Shown: positions 8,475-18,226, counted from the first letter of the stretch. The stretch is DNA of 64,000 bases from Haliscomenobacteraceae bacterium (GCA_947501115.1 CANMVX010000016.1:17584-81583), one strand, 5' to 3'. The notes: a model not told the origin generated them from the sequence alone. Translations and numbers: made by a program.

Positions 8475-10457
8475 CTACTTTATATAATCTGATAAAACAG
8501 GATAGGTTGAAATGAGTTTAGAGGCTTGCTCTTTTGATAATTTTTCACCGTCCAAAAAGGCAACAATTTCGTAATTCTTATTATTTGACCATTGAGCCAG
8601 CTCGAATGAATTAAATAATCCACTATATATATCTATTTTGTTTTTGTCAGGTAAAATCTCAAACAGCAGGTTTTCATGCCCTTTAATATCTTCAATATTT
8701 ATATTTTGAATATCGGTGTAGGGTATTTCTTTTAAAAGCCATTTAAAGCAAAGGGCATCTTGAGCTATATTTCCATTTTCCCCATCAAAAAGCAAATTTG
8801 TATTCAACGCCATATCCATGGGCTTGGCACCGGAGAAACGAAAAGAAATACCTTGATTTCCTTTATCAAATAAGGGAGAACAAATTACGCGATAGCTTAT
8901 GTTTGGATGTTTGAGGGAACTTTGTGAAAAAAAGCGATGAATATCAACCAAAGTGAACAGGCTATTTTTCACCCCTGTACCAAAATCTAAATCTTTATGA
9001 GGATAGGCAGAAATAAATAACTTTAAACCATCATTTTCATTTAAAACAGGAATTAAGGCATTAAAGTAAGGTTTATTACTACTTTCCAAAGGATGTTCAG
9101 CGCCATTTAACACTATGGCATTGAATTCAAAATAATCTACTTTTTGATCTTCTTTATAGGCTATACCAGCCGTAAAAGTTTGGGGTTTCATTTCGCTCAA
9201 CGGAGCAAAAAAGTAGGCAGTGTATAAATCTCTTGCGCCGTATCCACTTTTTCTGTTAGAGGCAAAATAAGCCGTTACGCCATCTCTGGAGGCAGAAAAA
9301 TGGGTATCATCTGCTGTAGAATTAATGGGCGTTCCCATATTTTCAGGGACCCGGGCTGAATTCAGGGAAATTTTAAAAATATCAAACCCACCAAGACTTA
9401 TTTCCGGATTATTAGAGGAAAAGTATAAGGTAATTCCATCAGGTGCGAGGAAGGGATAATTTTCATCATATACAGAATTTACATCAGGACCCATATTTTC
9501 GGGCTTTGACCATATTCCATTCCGTTTGCTTATTTTAAATAAATCGTACCCCCCTTTACCACCTAAGGTATTTGATGCAAAAATAATGAGGTTATCAGAA
9601 ATAAAATGAGGTGGTGCCTGAGCAGAAACCCGATCAAAAGTCGGGTAGAACGGATTTATTTTAAATTTCCCTGATTTCTTGATGGTATCTGTAAAAATAG
9701 CTCCCTGGAGAAGATTATTTCCTCTAAAATAGTATAAAACCTGTCCAGAGGGGTTAAATCCGATACCAACCTCATGATTAGGCGAATTTAAAATGGGGCT
9801 AAATGATTTTGGTTTTTCCCATACCCCATCTTCTTTAGCAGAATAATAAATATCAGTTTGTGGTAACTCTTCTTTTCCCTCGACTAAATTGGCAGCGGTG
9901 AAATATATTCGGTTTTGGTAGAGAGGGTTCATAACAGGGGCAAATTCGTCACCCTGCGTATTCACCTGAGCGCCTAAATTTTCTACCACAGCTAAAGGAT
10001 TACGATACTGAATGGCCAACCCTGTTGCACAGTGTCTAATAATATTTCTAACCTCATTTCTATTGGGATGCGAGGGAGAAATAGCTTTTAGATAACTTTT
10101 TAAATAGGAAGAAGCGGTGGTAAAGTCTTGATGGTGAAAGCGAATTTGACCTAAAAAAAGAAGCGCTTCTACCTGAAGGCTATTTTTGGTTTTTAATAAA
10201 GAAACAAATTCTATTTCGGCCTCATCCAATTTATTTTTATAATAATAGCTTGCGGCACTAAGGAAAGTAATTTCAGGTGATTCTGTTTTGAAAAACTTTT
10301 TTCCTACCTGTAGGTAACTTAAGACTTCGTCATATCTCTTTTGCTGAAACAGTTGATTCGCTTCATTAAATCTTTTGGCATTACCCTGCGCTAACGAGTG
10401 GAGAGGGTAAAGATAAAGAAATAACATAATTAGGGCGAAAGACCGGCAAAGACTCAT
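8475..10457 (-). CDS. TPR/PD40 beta-propeller envelope protein with SPOR-like tail
   Basis: This 660-residue protein has a signal peptide (to SLAQG), three or so TPR helices (residues 27-140), then a WD40-like PD40 propeller. The propeller repeats include FAPVMNPLYQNRIYFTA, NYPFLAPDGITLYFSSN and DTHFSASRDGVTAYFASN. The order resembles PorE and related T9SS or peptidoglycan-associated proteins, but no OmpA peptidoglycan-binding domain follows. The last 45 residues (KIDIYSGLFNSFELAQW, then EIVAFLDGEKLSKEQASKL) instead resemble the SPOR-like module common in Bacteroidota. I infer a periplasmic scaffold tethered to the wall or outer membrane. It precedes the dehydrogenase gene by 15 bases. Confidence 0.75.
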   Translation of the reverse strand: MSLCRSFALIMLFLYLYPLHSLAQGNAKRFNEANQLFQQKRYDEVLSYLQVGKKFFKTESPEITFLSAASYYYKNKLDEAEIEFVSLLKTKNSLQVEALLFLGQIRFHHQDFTTASSYLKSYLKAISPSHPNRNEVRNIIRHCATGLAIQYRNPLAVVENLGAQVNTQGDEFAPVMNPLYQNRIYFTAANLVEGKEELPQTDIYYSAKEDGVWEKPKSFSPILNSPNHEVGIGFNPSGQVLYYFRGNNLLQGAIFTDTIKKSGKFKINPFYPTFDRVSAQAPPHFISDNLIIFASNTLGGKGGYDLFKISKRNGIWSKPENMGPDVNSVYDENYPFLAPDGITLYFSSNNPEISLGGFDIFKISLNSARVPENMGTPINSTADDTHFSASRDGVTAYFASNRKSGYGARDLYTAYFFAPLSEMKPQTFTAGIAYKEDQKVDYFEFNAIVLNGAEHPLESSNKPYFNALIPVLNENDGLKLFISAYPHKDLDFGTGVKNSLFTLVDIHRFFSQSSLKHPNISYRVICSPLFDKGNQGISFRFSGAKPMDMALNTNLLFDGENGNIAQDALCFKWLLKEIPYTDIQNINIEDIKGHENLLFEILPDKNKIDIYSGLFNSFELAQWSNNKNYEIVAFLDGEKLSKEQASKLISTYPVLSDYIK

Positions 10458-10478
10458 GGGTGTACTATATTGAAAAGG

Positions 10479-11759
10479 TTAAAAGCCTTGATTTCCATCA
10501 AAACTTTCAATATAATCTACAATCCGACGTAAAAAAGAACTTCCCAATGCTCCGTCCACTACTCTGTGGTCATAGGATAAAGATAAAAACATAAGATGTC
10601 GAATGGCTATAAGGTCACCGTAAGGCGTTTCAACCACAGCGGGTTTCTTTTTTATGGCGCCAATAGCTAAAATAGCTACCTGAGGCTGATTTATAATAGG
10701 CGTACCCATGATACTACCAAAAGTACCTACATTGGTAGTTGTAAAAGTTCCGCCTTGAACTTCGTCAGGTTTCAATTGGTTATTTCTGGCCCGGTCTGCA
10801 AAATTATTTACCTTAGTAGTCAGTTCAAGCAAGCTCAAAGTGTCTGCATTTTTAATAACGGGCACAATAAGATTTCCGGAGGGTAAGGCGGTGGCCATGC
10901 CAATATTAATATCCTTTTTAATGATAATCTTATCACCTTCAACAGAAATATTAATCAAAGGGAAATCACACAAAGCCTTTGCCACGGCTTGAATAAAAAT
11001 GGGGGTAAAGGTTATTTTTTGTTGGTATTTTGCTTCGAAAGGTTTTTTAATTTTTTCTCTCCAGAGAACTATTTCGGTAACATCGGCCTCGGCAAATGAA
11101 GTTACGTGTGCGGAGGTTCGTTTAGACATAACCATGTGATCGGCAATTAGCCTTCGCATTCTGTCCATCTCAATGATCTCATTTTCGCCTGAAGTTCGGG
11201 TAACTATTTTTTCAGGGGCCTTGTTGTCACTCGAACCTACCTTTTTTATGGATTCCAAATAGTCCAACAGATCATTTTTTGTTACTCTCCCTTGCATACC
11301 TGTGCCGGTGATAGTGTCTAACTGCTCGAAGGATATATTTTCCTTTAGTGCCATATTTTTCACAAGAGGAGAATAAAAGCGGTTAGATTTGACGATTGGG
11401 GCTATAGATGTAACGGGAGGAGTTGCTTGATAATCAGTAGAATATGTCTCAGTATGGTTTACGGGAGATTCATTGGTAACGATATCCTGAGAAATGTATG
11501 TTTTTTCATCTTCACCCATTTCGGTAGCTATGATAGCTATCGTTTGACCGACAGGCACCACATCATTTTCATTAAAAAGGATGTCGATTAACTTACCTTT
11601 TACAGGAGAAGGAACATCGGTATCAACCTTATCTGTAGCTATTTCGACCAGGGTATCGTCGATTTCAATTAAATCGCCAATATTTTTGGTCCATCTAAGG
11701 ATGGTTGCTTCAATTATACTCTCGCCCATTTTAGGCATGACAAGTTCAAAATGCGTCAT
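10479..11759 (-). CDS. 2-oxo-acid dehydrogenase E2 (dihydrolipoamide acyltransferase)
   Basis: This 426-residue enzyme is the acyltransferase core of a 2-oxo-acid dehydrogenase complex. It has one N-terminal lipoyl domain with lipoyl-lysine Lys44 in EIATDKVDTD. A proline/threonine-rich linker and a peripheral-subunit-binding domain (SPLVKNMALKENI to GRVTKNDLLDYLE) follow. The catalytic domain ends in SLSYDHRVVDGALG with the active HxxxDG. E1 and E3 are not in the window, so whether it serves branched-chain, pyruvate or 2-oxoglutarate substrates is undecided; the layout is most like branched-chain E2. It lies 21 bases upstream of the TPR/PD40 gene. Confidence 0.93.
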   Translation of the reverse strand: MTHFELVMPKMGESIIEATILRWTKNIGDLIEIDDTLVEIATDKVDTDVPSPVKGKLIDILFNENDVVPVGQTIAIIATEMGEDEKTYISQDIVTNESPVNHTETYSTDYQATPPVTSIAPIVKSNRFYSPLVKNMALKENISFEQLDTITGTGMQGRVTKNDLLDYLESIKKVGSSDNKAPEKIVTRTSGENEIIEMDRMRRLIADHMVMSKRTSAHVTSFAEADVTEIVLWREKIKKPFEAKYQQKITFTPIFIQAVAKALCDFPLINISVEGDKIIIKKDINIGMATALPSGNLIVPVIKNADTLSLLELTTKVNNFADRARNNQLKPDEVQGGTFTTTNVGTFGSIMGTPIINQPQVAILAIGAIKKKPAVVETPYGDLIAIRHLMFLSLSYDHRVVDGALGSSFLRRIVDYIESFDGNQGF

Positions 11760-11824
11760 AAGGATATTTTATCCGTGTTAATTACTGCAAAAATACAAGG
11801 TATTTCATTAAAATGATTCTTAAT

Positions 11825-13069
11825 TCAATTTAACAAAAAAAGACGTAAATAATTTAAGGAAACGTAAGCTGCATACTGAATATTTTTTTCTCTGTTTTTA
11901 CCTGCTTTCACAAGGAAGGTCTGGTGTTTTTCTTTACTACCTAAGGCTACCCAAATGGTGCCAACCGGTTTCTCCACCGTTCCACCGTCCGGGCCAGCGA
12001 CACCTGAAATGGCAACACCTATGTCTGCACCGGTATGCGAAAGTAAACCATGAAGCATTTCAATGACGGTTTCTTCGCTCACTGCACCATATTTTTCTAT
12101 GGTAACTGGATTAACACCTAATGATTTTTCTTTCATTTCATTAGCATAGGAAACGATAGCCCCTTTAAAGTACTGGGATGAACCAGGCACCAGGGTGATA
12201 AGATGACTTAAATAACCGCCGGTGCAACTTTCGGCACAAGCGAGTTGGTAATTATTTTTCTTTAATATTCGTCCAATAACGACAGGCAGTGTGTCTTCAT
12301 CTTCACCGGCAACGAGCTGCCCCAGTATGCTATGTAATTGGTTTGTTTTTTCAATAATTAAGCCCTCTAATAGTTGTTTATTGTCGCCTGAGCAAGAAAG
12401 TCGTAACCTGATTTGACTTAAAGCGGGCAAATAAGCGAGTTTTATAAAATGGGGTAGTTCATTTTCAAATGTTTCTAAACGCTGAGAGAGCGTTGTTTCA
12501 GGAATACCCGCTATCAGCAGGGTTTTATGAATTATTATTTCGGAAGGGAAGGTAGTCTGGAGTTTTGGAATAACCTCATTTTCCATAAGATATTCCATTT
12601 CATAAGGTACACCTGGGAGCGAAATAATAACTTTCCCCAAGCCAGTATTTAGCCACATACCTGGAGCTGTTCCCATTTTATTTGGTAAAACAACTGTATT
12701 TTCAGGTACTTGTGCTTGTGGCACCAGATCCATAGTATTGGGGTCACGACCAATTTTAGTAAAAAAACGAATGAGGAACTGCAGCGTTTCTTCATGTAAA
12801 ACTAAGGGTACATGTAGAAATTCTGCTAATGCTTTTTTGGTAATATCATCCTTAGTCGGACCTAGTCCGCCGGTGATAATAACTACATCTACCTCATTAA
12901 GTGAAAGTTGAAGCTGTGATTTGATGTCCATTAATTCATCGGAAACAGACTTCATCTGACTGACCTTCATTCCAATAAGATTCAGTCTTTGTGCAATCCA
13001 CGAAGAATTTGTATCTATGATTTGCCCGATCAAAATTTCGTCACCAATAGTAAGTACGTGAACTTTCAT
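11825..13069 (-). CDS. cinA: CinA family protein (NMN deamidase / ADP-ribose pyrophosphatase)
   Basis: This 414-residue two-domain CinA has an N-terminal molybdopterin-binding-like domain (GDEILIGQIIDTNSSW; TGGLGPTKDDITKKA), which in characterised CinA hydrolyses ADP-ribose. The C-terminal PncC domain (residues about 250-414; ACAESCTGGYLSHLIT, VSEETVIEML, GVAGPDGGTVEKPVGTIW) deamidates nicotinamide mononucleotide for NAD recycling. Length and motifs are complete. It sits between birA (32 bases) and the E2 gene (65 bases) in the same minus-strand run. The older name 'competence/damage-inducible' does not imply such a role here. Confidence 0.94.
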   Translation of the reverse strand: MKVHVLTIGDEILIGQIIDTNSSWIAQRLNLIGMKVSQMKSVSDELMDIKSQLQLSLNEVDVVIITGGLGPTKDDITKKALAEFLHVPLVLHEETLQFLIRFFTKIGRDPNTMDLVPQAQVPENTVVLPNKMGTAPGMWLNTGLGKVIISLPGVPYEMEYLMENEVIPKLQTTFPSEIIIHKTLLIAGIPETTLSQRLETFENELPHFIKLAYLPALSQIRLRLSCSGDNKQLLEGLIIEKTNQLHSILGQLVAGEDEDTLPVVIGRILKKNNYQLACAESCTGGYLSHLITLVPGSSQYFKGAIVSYANEMKEKSLGVNPVTIEKYGAVSEETVIEMLHGLLSHTGADIGVAISGVAGPDGGTVEKPVGTIWVALGSKEKHQTFLVKAGKNREKNIQYAAYVSLNYLRLFLLN

Positions 13070-13101
13070 GCCTCGATTTTAATAGTAAAAAGGGTAAAAT
13101 G

Positions 13102-13872
13102 TTAAAGATAAATTAAATCTCCATGTTGAAAGTACAATGACTGATAATCAGAAGAAGATTTTACTATTAATTCACCCTTGTCAGAAACGCCAGTGATGGT
13201 TCCTTGCAAGGTTTCATTATTTTTTTTAATAAGAAAAGTATGTTCTTTGTTCATTCCTAACAGGCAGGAATGGTACTGAAAATTTAGTAAATCGGGTTGT
13301 TCGTTAATATATGTTAAATATTCTTCCAGTGCGGCAAAAAGATTCTTTTCGATTTCTTTTCGGATGGTTTCTTTGAATGTATTTAAAAACAGGGAGGTCG
13401 CCGACGGAAGAAAATCGGGAAAAGACGCCTGATTAACATTTAATCCAACGCTAATAATAGTGCTTTGAACTTTATGAAAGTTAAGACTGTTTTTTATCAA
13501 AATACCAGCGATTTTTTTGTTGGATATATAAACATCGTTTGGCCATTTTAGATAAATGTTTTCAGGCACAGGATATTCAATGAGAATTGATTTTCTTACT
13601 GCCAAGCTAACAGCCATGTTCATCAGAAAAAGTTTTGATGGAGCAATGTTATCTGGAAAAAGAATGATGGATAATAAAATATTTTTTCCTTTATCACTAA
13701 ACCAGGTTTTTTCTTGCTGACCTTTTCCCGCTTCCTGGAAATCGGCTGAAATAACGGTTCCGTGCTGTGGAAAACTGTGGGAAAGCAATTCCATTGCATA
13801 AGAGTGAGTAGAAGGTATGCTATTAAAAAAAAGATAGGCATCACCAATATTTTGATTCTTATTAAAATGCAA
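13102..13872 (-). CDS. birA: Biotin--[acetyl-CoA-carboxylase] ligase
   Basis: This enzyme activates biotin to biotinyl-AMP and attaches it to the biotin carboxyl carrier protein. The 256-residue protein holds the catalytic domain and short C-terminal SH3-like domain but lacks the N-terminal HTH of E. coli BirA, so it is a ligase without repressor function. Landmarks are the biotin/ATP loop EAGKGQQEKTWFS, LKWPNDVYISNKKIAGIL, and ISVGLNVNQ. A minus-strand TAATTTTG at 13912-13905 fits a -7 promoter element about 33 bases before the start. It is divergent from rsfS, an arrangement common in Bacteroidota, and heads the 13872-5386 run. Confidence 0.93.
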   Translation of the reverse strand: MHFNKNQNIGDAYLFFNSIPSTHSYAMELLSHSFPQHGTVISADFQEAGKGQQEKTWFSDKGKNILLSIILFPDNIAPSKLFLMNMAVSLAVRKSILIEYPVPENIYLKWPNDVYISNKKIAGILIKNSLNFHKVQSTIISVGLNVNQASFPDFLPSATSLFLNTFKETIRKEIEKNLFAALEEYLTYINEQPDLLNFQYHSCLLGMNKEHTFLIKKNNETLQGTITGVSDKGELIVKSSSDYQSLYFQHGDLIYL

Positions 13873-13904
13873 GTTTTATTATTTTAAAAGTTCTTAACTT
13901 GCTT

Positions 13905-13912
13905 CAAAATTA
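13905..13912 (-). promoter_or_regulatory. Putative -7 element of birA
   Basis: The minus strand reads TAATTTTG, matching TAnnTTTG, with the birA ATG about 33 bases downstream. No clear -33 TTTG is seen at the right spacing, so support is partial. Confidence 0.4.
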
Positions 13913-13942
13913 CCAATTTAATTTTTTAAAACATTAATCATT

Positions 13943-14335
13943 TTGAGTACAACCATTGCAAAGTCTCCAAAGAAATTTCATAAAGAGGTGGAAAACCTCA
14001 ATAATGAGATTATTGAGAGCATCAAAAATCTTAAAGGAATAGATATAGTAAAAATGGATTTGAGGCATCTCCATGATGCACCCACTGATTTTTTTATTAT
14101 TTGTGAAGGCACTTCCAATACGCAGGTAAAAGCCATAGCCAGCAATATTAATCGTCATGTAAAAGAAACTTTAGATATCAAGCCCAATCATGTTGAGGGG
14201 GAAAAATCAAGTTTGTGGATTTGTGTCGATTATTTTAATACCGTCGTGCATGTTTTCCACCCTGATATGAGAAAATATTATGCGTTGGAAGACTTGTGGA
14301 GTGACGCAAAAACAGTGGTTTACGAAAATTTGTAG
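13943..14335 (+). CDS. rsfS: Ribosomal silencing factor RsfS
   Basis: RsfS binds ribosomal protein uL14 and blocks subunit joining when nutrients are scarce. The 130-residue protein shows the family core: IKNLKGIDIVKMDLRHL, APTDFFIICEGTSNTQVKAIASNI, the HVEGEKSSLWICVDYFNTVVHVF segment and the YYALEDLW ending. The start is TTG at 13943; the first in-frame ATG lies inside the conserved core, so a rare start codon must be used. It is divergent from birA and about 100 bases before ftsH, matching the birA-rsfS-ftsH order seen in other Bacteroidota. Confidence 0.94.
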   Translation: MSTTIAKSPKKFHKEVENLNNEIIESIKNLKGIDIVKMDLRHLHDAPTDFFIICEGTSNTQVKAIASNINRHVKETLDIKPNHVEGEKSSLWICVDYFNTVVHVFHPDMRKYYALEDLWSDAKTVVYENL

Positions 14336-14434
14336 TAAATTTTTTACAATTGAAGCTGCGGATTGCAACGATTATAGTAATTGATTGTTTGAACCCGTGT
14401 ATATTTTAATTTCAGAATAAAATAGCCTCCTGGC

Positions 14435-16441
14435 ATGGACAGTAACAAAAAGCCGGCAAGCCCGGAAAATGGCGGTAACCGCTTTAATGGTTTTTGGATT
14501 TACGGAGTACTCATTCTTACTTTCATAGCTATTAATATGTTCACGATGATTGGTGCTGACAAAAAACAGCTTACCCAAAATCGTTTAGAACAAATGATAC
14601 GTGATTCTGATATTGAAAAAATTGAAGTGGTCAATAATCAGAAAGCGCTTATTTATATCAAAAAAGGTAGTTTATCCAAATATAGTGATATAGAAAAGTC
14701 TAATCTTTCTGCAGACAGAAACCATTATTTTATAGATATCGGAAACGTAGAGGTTTTTAGTTCATCTTTGAAAGAAGTACAAGAAAAGGCTGGGATTCCA
14801 AGAGAAAATTGGGTTCACCCTGCTTATGTTACCAAAACAAATTGGATAGGACCTATTTTAAATTGGGTTTTACCCGTTTTCATCCTTATTGCTATCTGGC
14901 TTTTTATTATGAAAAGAGTTGGCGGTGGTGGTGGCGGTCCCGGTGGACAGATTTTCAATATTGGAAAATCAAAGGCAACGCTTTTTGACCAAAATAGTAA
15001 GGTTAATGTTACTTTCGCAGATGTCGCTGGTTTGGATGAAGCTAAGGTCGAAGTAATGGAGGTGGTTGATTTCTTGAAAACACCAAAAAAATATACGGCA
15101 CTGGGTGGAAAAATTCCAAAGGGCGTTCTTTTGGTTGGCCCTCCGGGAACAGGAAAAACATTGCTAGCTAAGGCAGTAGCCGGAGAAGCAAGTGTGCCTT
15201 TCTTTTCAATTTCAGGATCCGATTTCGTAGAGATGTTTGTTGGCGTTGGAGCATCAAGGGTCAGAGACTTGTTTAAACAAGCCAGAGAAAAAGCACCATG
15301 TATCGTTTTTATAGACGAAATAGATGCTATCGGTAGGGCTCGTGGAAAAAATAATATGCAGGGTGGAAATGATGAGCGCGAAAATACATTAAATCAGCTT
15401 TTAGTAGAAATGGACGGTTTCTCTACTGATAAAGGGGTCATCTTGATGGCTGCTACAAATAGACCTGATATATTAGATAGTGCTTTACTCAGACCTGGTC
15501 GTTTTGATAGACAAATTGGCATAGATCGCCCTGATCTAAAAGGAAGAGAAGCCATTTTCAAGGTTCATTTAAAGACAATTATAAAGTCAGACGATGTTAA
15601 GCCTTTTATCCTTGCTGAGATGACGCCAGGTTTTGCTGGTGCAGATATAGCTAATGTTTGTAATGAGGCTGCACTTATAGCTGCAAGAAGAAACAAAGCA
15701 GCCGTCGATTTAGATGATTTTAATTATGCACTAGATCGTGTAATTGGTGGATTAGAGAAAAAGAATAAATTAATCTCTCCCGAAGAAAAGAAAATTATTG
15801 CTTACCATGAAGCGGGTCATGCTATCTGCGGCTGGTACCTCGAGCATGCAGCTCCGTTGGTAAAAGTGACTATTGTTCCCCGCGGAATTGGAACCTTAGG
15901 CTTTGCTCAGTATTTGCCAAAAGAAGAAAACATAACCAGAACTGAGCAATTGCTCGATAGAATATGTATGACTTTTGGAGGCCGTGCAGCAGAGAAGTTG
16001 ATTTTCAGTAAAATTTCAACAGGCGCCCAGAATGACCTCGATCAGGTTACCAAAATGGCGTACAGTATGATCTCTATTTTTGGTATGAATGAGAAGGTAG
16101 GTCAGGTTTCATTTTACGGTATGCAAAATGATTCTTTTCATAAACCTTATTCTGACGAAACAGCTTCTTTGATTGACGACGAAGTAAGACAGTTATTGCA
16201 ACTGCAATATGAAAGGGCTCAAAATTTATTGACAGAGAAAAAAACGGAATTGGAAATGTTAGCTCAAGAGCTGCTGTCCAAAGAAGTTTTACATAAATCT
16301 GATGTCGAAAAATTAATCGGACCCCGCCCATATCAGGAGGAAGAGAAATACTATCATCCTGAAGAACTAAAGGAGGAAGTAAAAGAAGAAATAAAAGAGG
16401 AGACAAAAGAAGAAGTGGCTCCAACGGAAGAAAGTAAGTAA
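14435..16441 (+). CDS. ftsH: ATP-dependent zinc metalloprotease FtsH
   Basis: FtsH is a hexameric membrane AAA+ protease that degrades misfolded membrane proteins and short-lived regulators. In these 668 residues, TM1 is at about 18-42 and TM2 at about 137-160, followed by a glycine-rich linker. Walker A is GPPGTGKT near 235, Walker B is IVFIDEID, the second region of homology ends in RPGRFDRQI, and the zinc site is HEAGH at 458-462. The C-terminus is a lysine/glutamate-rich tail of about 30 residues (repeated [11 protein letters not shown]), likely disordered. ATG 14435 gives a short charged cytoplasmic N-terminus before TM1. It ends 3 bases before a convergent transporter gene. Confidence 0.97.
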   Translation: MDSNKKPASPENGGNRFNGFWIYGVLILTFIAINMFTMIGADKKQLTQNRLEQMIRDSDIEKIEVVNNQKALIYIKKGSLSKYSDIEKSNLSADRNHYFIDIGNVEVFSSSLKEVQEKAGIPRENWVHPAYVTKTNWIGPILNWVLPVFILIAIWLFIMKRVGGGGGGPGGQIFNIGKSKATLFDQNSKVNVTFADVAGLDEAKVEVMEVVDFLKTPKKYTALGGKIPKGVLLVGPPGTGKTLLAKAVAGEASVPFFSISGSDFVEMFVGVGASRVRDLFKQAREKAPCIVFIDEIDAIGRARGKNNMQGGNDERENTLNQLLVEMDGFSTDKGVILMAATNRPDILDSALLRPGRFDRQIGIDRPDLKGREAIFKVHLKTIIKSDDVKPFILAEMTPGFAGADIANVCNEAALIAARRNKAAVDLDDFNYALDRVIGGLEKKNKLISPEEKKIIAYHEAGHAICGWYLEHAAPLVKVTIVPRGIGTLGFAQYLPKEENITRTEQLLDRICMTFGGRAAEKLIFSKISTGAQNDLDQVTKMAYSMISIFGMNEKVGQVSFYGMQNDSFHKPYSDETASLIDDEVRQLLQLQYERAQNLLTEKKTELEMLAQELLSKEVLHKSDVEKLIGPRPYQEEEKYYHPEELKEEVKEEIKEETKEEVAPTEESK

Positions 16442-16444
16442 GCG

Positions 16445-17359
16445 TTACATCCGTTTGTTGTTATAGAATTTATAGATAGGATATATTATAACAGAAAGGA
16501 CAATTAGCAAACTTCCCCAATAAAAGGAGTTTGTTAATTGTTCGTTCTCGTTAAGTAGGAACCAGGCAAATGCAATGCCATAAAGCGGCTCAAGCGTCAT
16601 ACTAAGGCTAACGGTAAAGGCACTCAGTTGCTTCATAGCATGAAGGGTTAGAGAATAGGCCAGGCTGGTGCAGACAAAAGCTAAAAGAGCTATGTATATC
16701 CAATCGTTCGTTCCCTGAGGAATTACTGCTTCTTTAGGGTTGAAAGTTAGCCAAAAGGGAATAGCGATGGTTAACAATATGAGCGCGCTACCCAATTCGA
16801 GAAAAGTTATGGTAATCGCGTCCGAGAGCAAGGTCAATTTTTGATTTAACGAACTAAAAAGGGAAGCCAGGAAGGCGGAAAATAGGCCTATCAAAAATCC
16901 ATCTAAAAATTTTGTCGGTAAGGTTCGCACAATCAATATCATTCCTGGTATAATAAGTAGAGAGAGCATGATTTCAATGATATTTACTTTTCTCTTCTGT
17001 ACCAATGGTTCAAGAAAAGCGGTAAATAAAGGCGTTGCGGCCAGAGCTAAAACGCCAACGGATGCATTGGATGCTTTAATGGATCCGTAAAATGTTAACC
17101 AATGAAGCCCCACAATACCACCTGTTCCGCAGATAAAGAGGATATTTTTTGTGGAAACCTGTTTAAAAACGGATGTTAATTTTGCAAAAAATCCAAGGCT
17201 GATAACGGTTAAGAGTATTCGCCACCATACGAGAGGCAGGGCTGATAGAGATATGACGGCACCTAAAATGGCTGTAAAGCCAAACAGAATAATTGAAAAA
17301 TGTAATGCCAGATAGGAACGTAAAGGCTCTTTCATGAACAATTTTAGTATTAATGTCAT
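16445..17359 (-). CDS. EamA/DMT-family transporter
   Basis: This 304-residue integral membrane protein has about ten hydrophobic helices in two five-helix halves, the drug/metabolite transporter (EamA) layout. Typical pieces are GGIVGLHWLTFYGSIKASNASVGVLALAATPLFTAFLEPL in the first half and TSLAYSLTLHAMKQLSAFTVSLSMTLEPLYGIAFAWF in the second. Substrates of this family range over amino acids, purines and drugs and cannot be assigned here. ATG 17338 (MKEPLRSYLALH) is an equally good start, because the first eight residues add little. It is convergent with ftsH and divergent from the peroxiredoxin gene 29 bases away. Confidence 0.88.
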   Translation of the reverse strand: MTLILKLFMKEPLRSYLALHFSIILFGFTAILGAVISLSALPLVWWRILLTVISLGFFAKLTSVFKQVSTKNILFICGTGGIVGLHWLTFYGSIKASNASVGVLALAATPLFTAFLEPLVQKRKVNIIEIMLSLLIIPGMILIVRTLPTKFLDGFLIGLFSAFLASLFSSLNQKLTLLSDAITITFLELGSALILLTIAIPFWLTFNPKEAVIPQGTNDWIYIALLAFVCTSLAYSLTLHAMKQLSAFTVSLSMTLEPLYGIAFAWFLLNENEQLTNSFYWGSLLIVLSVIIYPIYKFYNNKRM

Positions 17360-17388
17360 TATAGTATTTTAAACCAAAATAACCTGCT

Positions 17389-17853
17389 ATGTTAAAAATC
17401 GGTGATACAGCTCCCTCGTTTACTTTGTTCTCAAGTGAGAAGAATGAAGTATCTCTTTCAGACTTCCAAGGTCAATCGGTAGTCATTTTGTTCTTCCCCC
17501 TTGCATTTACTGGTGTTTGTACCACTGAATTGTGTAATACCAGAGATGATATCCAGTCTTACAAAAATTTGAATGCCCAAGTTATTGCTATTTCGGTAGA
17601 TTCTCTTTTTACCCTGGAAAAATTTAAAGCAGAACAAAATTTGAACTTCCCATTATTGGCAGATTTTAATCGCACAGTTTCTGCAGATTATGGTTGTCTG
17701 TATGAAGATTTTGTTTTGGGAATGAAAAAAGTGGCCAAAAGATCTGCATTTGTTGTCGATAAAAATGGAATTATCCAATATGCAGAGGTATTGGAAAGTG
17801 CAGGAGATTTACCGAACTTTGACGCTGTTAAAAGTACCTTGCAAAATTTGTAA
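17389..17853 (+). CDS. Peroxiredoxin (AhpC/TSA, PrxQ/Bcp-like)
   Basis: This 154-residue thiol peroxidase reduces hydrogen peroxide and organic peroxides in the cytoplasm. The peroxidatic site is PLAFTGVC (Pro37, Thr41, Cys44). A second cysteine, Cys49, lies five residues later, the spacing of the resolving cysteine in atypical PrxQ/Bcp enzymes. The rest of the thioredoxin fold (VIAISVDSLFTLEKFKAEQ, FPLLADFNR, RSAFVVDKNGII) is complete. It is followed 10 bases later by clpS on the same strand; the pair ends at a strong terminator. Confidence 0.92.
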   Translation: MLKIGDTAPSFTLFSSEKNEVSLSDFQGQSVVILFFPLAFTGVCTTELCNTRDDIQSYKNLNAQVIAISVDSLFTLEKFKAEQNLNFPLLADFNRTVSADYGCLYEDFVLGMKKVAKRSAFVVDKNGIIQYAEVLESAGDLPNFDAVKSTLQNL

Positions 17854-17863
17854 TTATATAGCT

Positions 17864-18178
17864 ATGACGTTTTCTCACGCAGATACGGATGAACTGATCT
17901 TAACCGAAGTGATTGAGGAATTAGACAGCGATAATACAGGTAATGTAGCCAGATTAATTGTGTTTAATGATGAGCATAATACATTTAATTGGGTCATAGA
18001 TTGTTTTATACAAGTTCTGAATCATTCAGAGGCTCAGGCAGAGCAGTTAGCACTATTGATTCACCTGAAAGGTAAGGCAACCGTTAAAACGGCACCTAAA
18101 AGTGTGCTAAAACCTTTCAAGGACTCTTTAACGGATAAAGGTTTGTCGGTAATCATTGAGGAAGACAGTGGCAAGTAA
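17864..18178 (+). CDS. clpS: ATP-dependent Clp protease adaptor ClpS
   Basis: ClpS delivers N-degron substrates to the ClpAP or ClpCP protease. The true start is ATG 17864, giving 104 residues; the frame stays open upstream to 17750, but that part overlaps the peroxiredoxin gene. Core features are RLIVFNDEHNTFNWVIDCFIQVL, with the substrate-pocket Asn-Asp-x-x-x-Thr, and the QAEQLALLIHLKGKATVKTA block with the conserved histidine. The sequence is typical of Bacteroidota ClpS. Confidence 0.93.
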   Translation: MTFSHADTDELILTEVIEELDSDNTGNVARLIVFNDEHNTFNWVIDCFIQVLNHSEAQAEQLALLIHLKGKATVKTAPKSVLKPFKDSLTDKGLSVIIEEDSGK

Positions 18179-18196
18179 ATGAAAGACTTTAAAATA

Positions 18197-18226
18197 AAGC
18201 CCCAGAGTAAATCCCTGGGGCTTTTT
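18197..18226 (+). terminator. Rho-independent terminator after clpS
   Basis: The hairpin AAGCCCCAG ... CTGGGGCTT (9-bp stem, loop of about 9) is followed by TTTTT. It closes the peroxiredoxin-clpS unit and, being flanked by A-runs, may act weakly on the other strand. Confidence 0.85.

Noticed and set aside
16074..16424. 116-codon minus-strand frame opposite the end of ftsH
   Set aside because: It is antisense to the Glu/Lys-rich tail of ftsH, giving an artificial Leu/Pro-rich frame.
17750..17863. N-terminal extension of ClpS
   Set aside because: Overlaps the peroxiredoxin gene in another frame; ClpS homology starts after ATG 17864.
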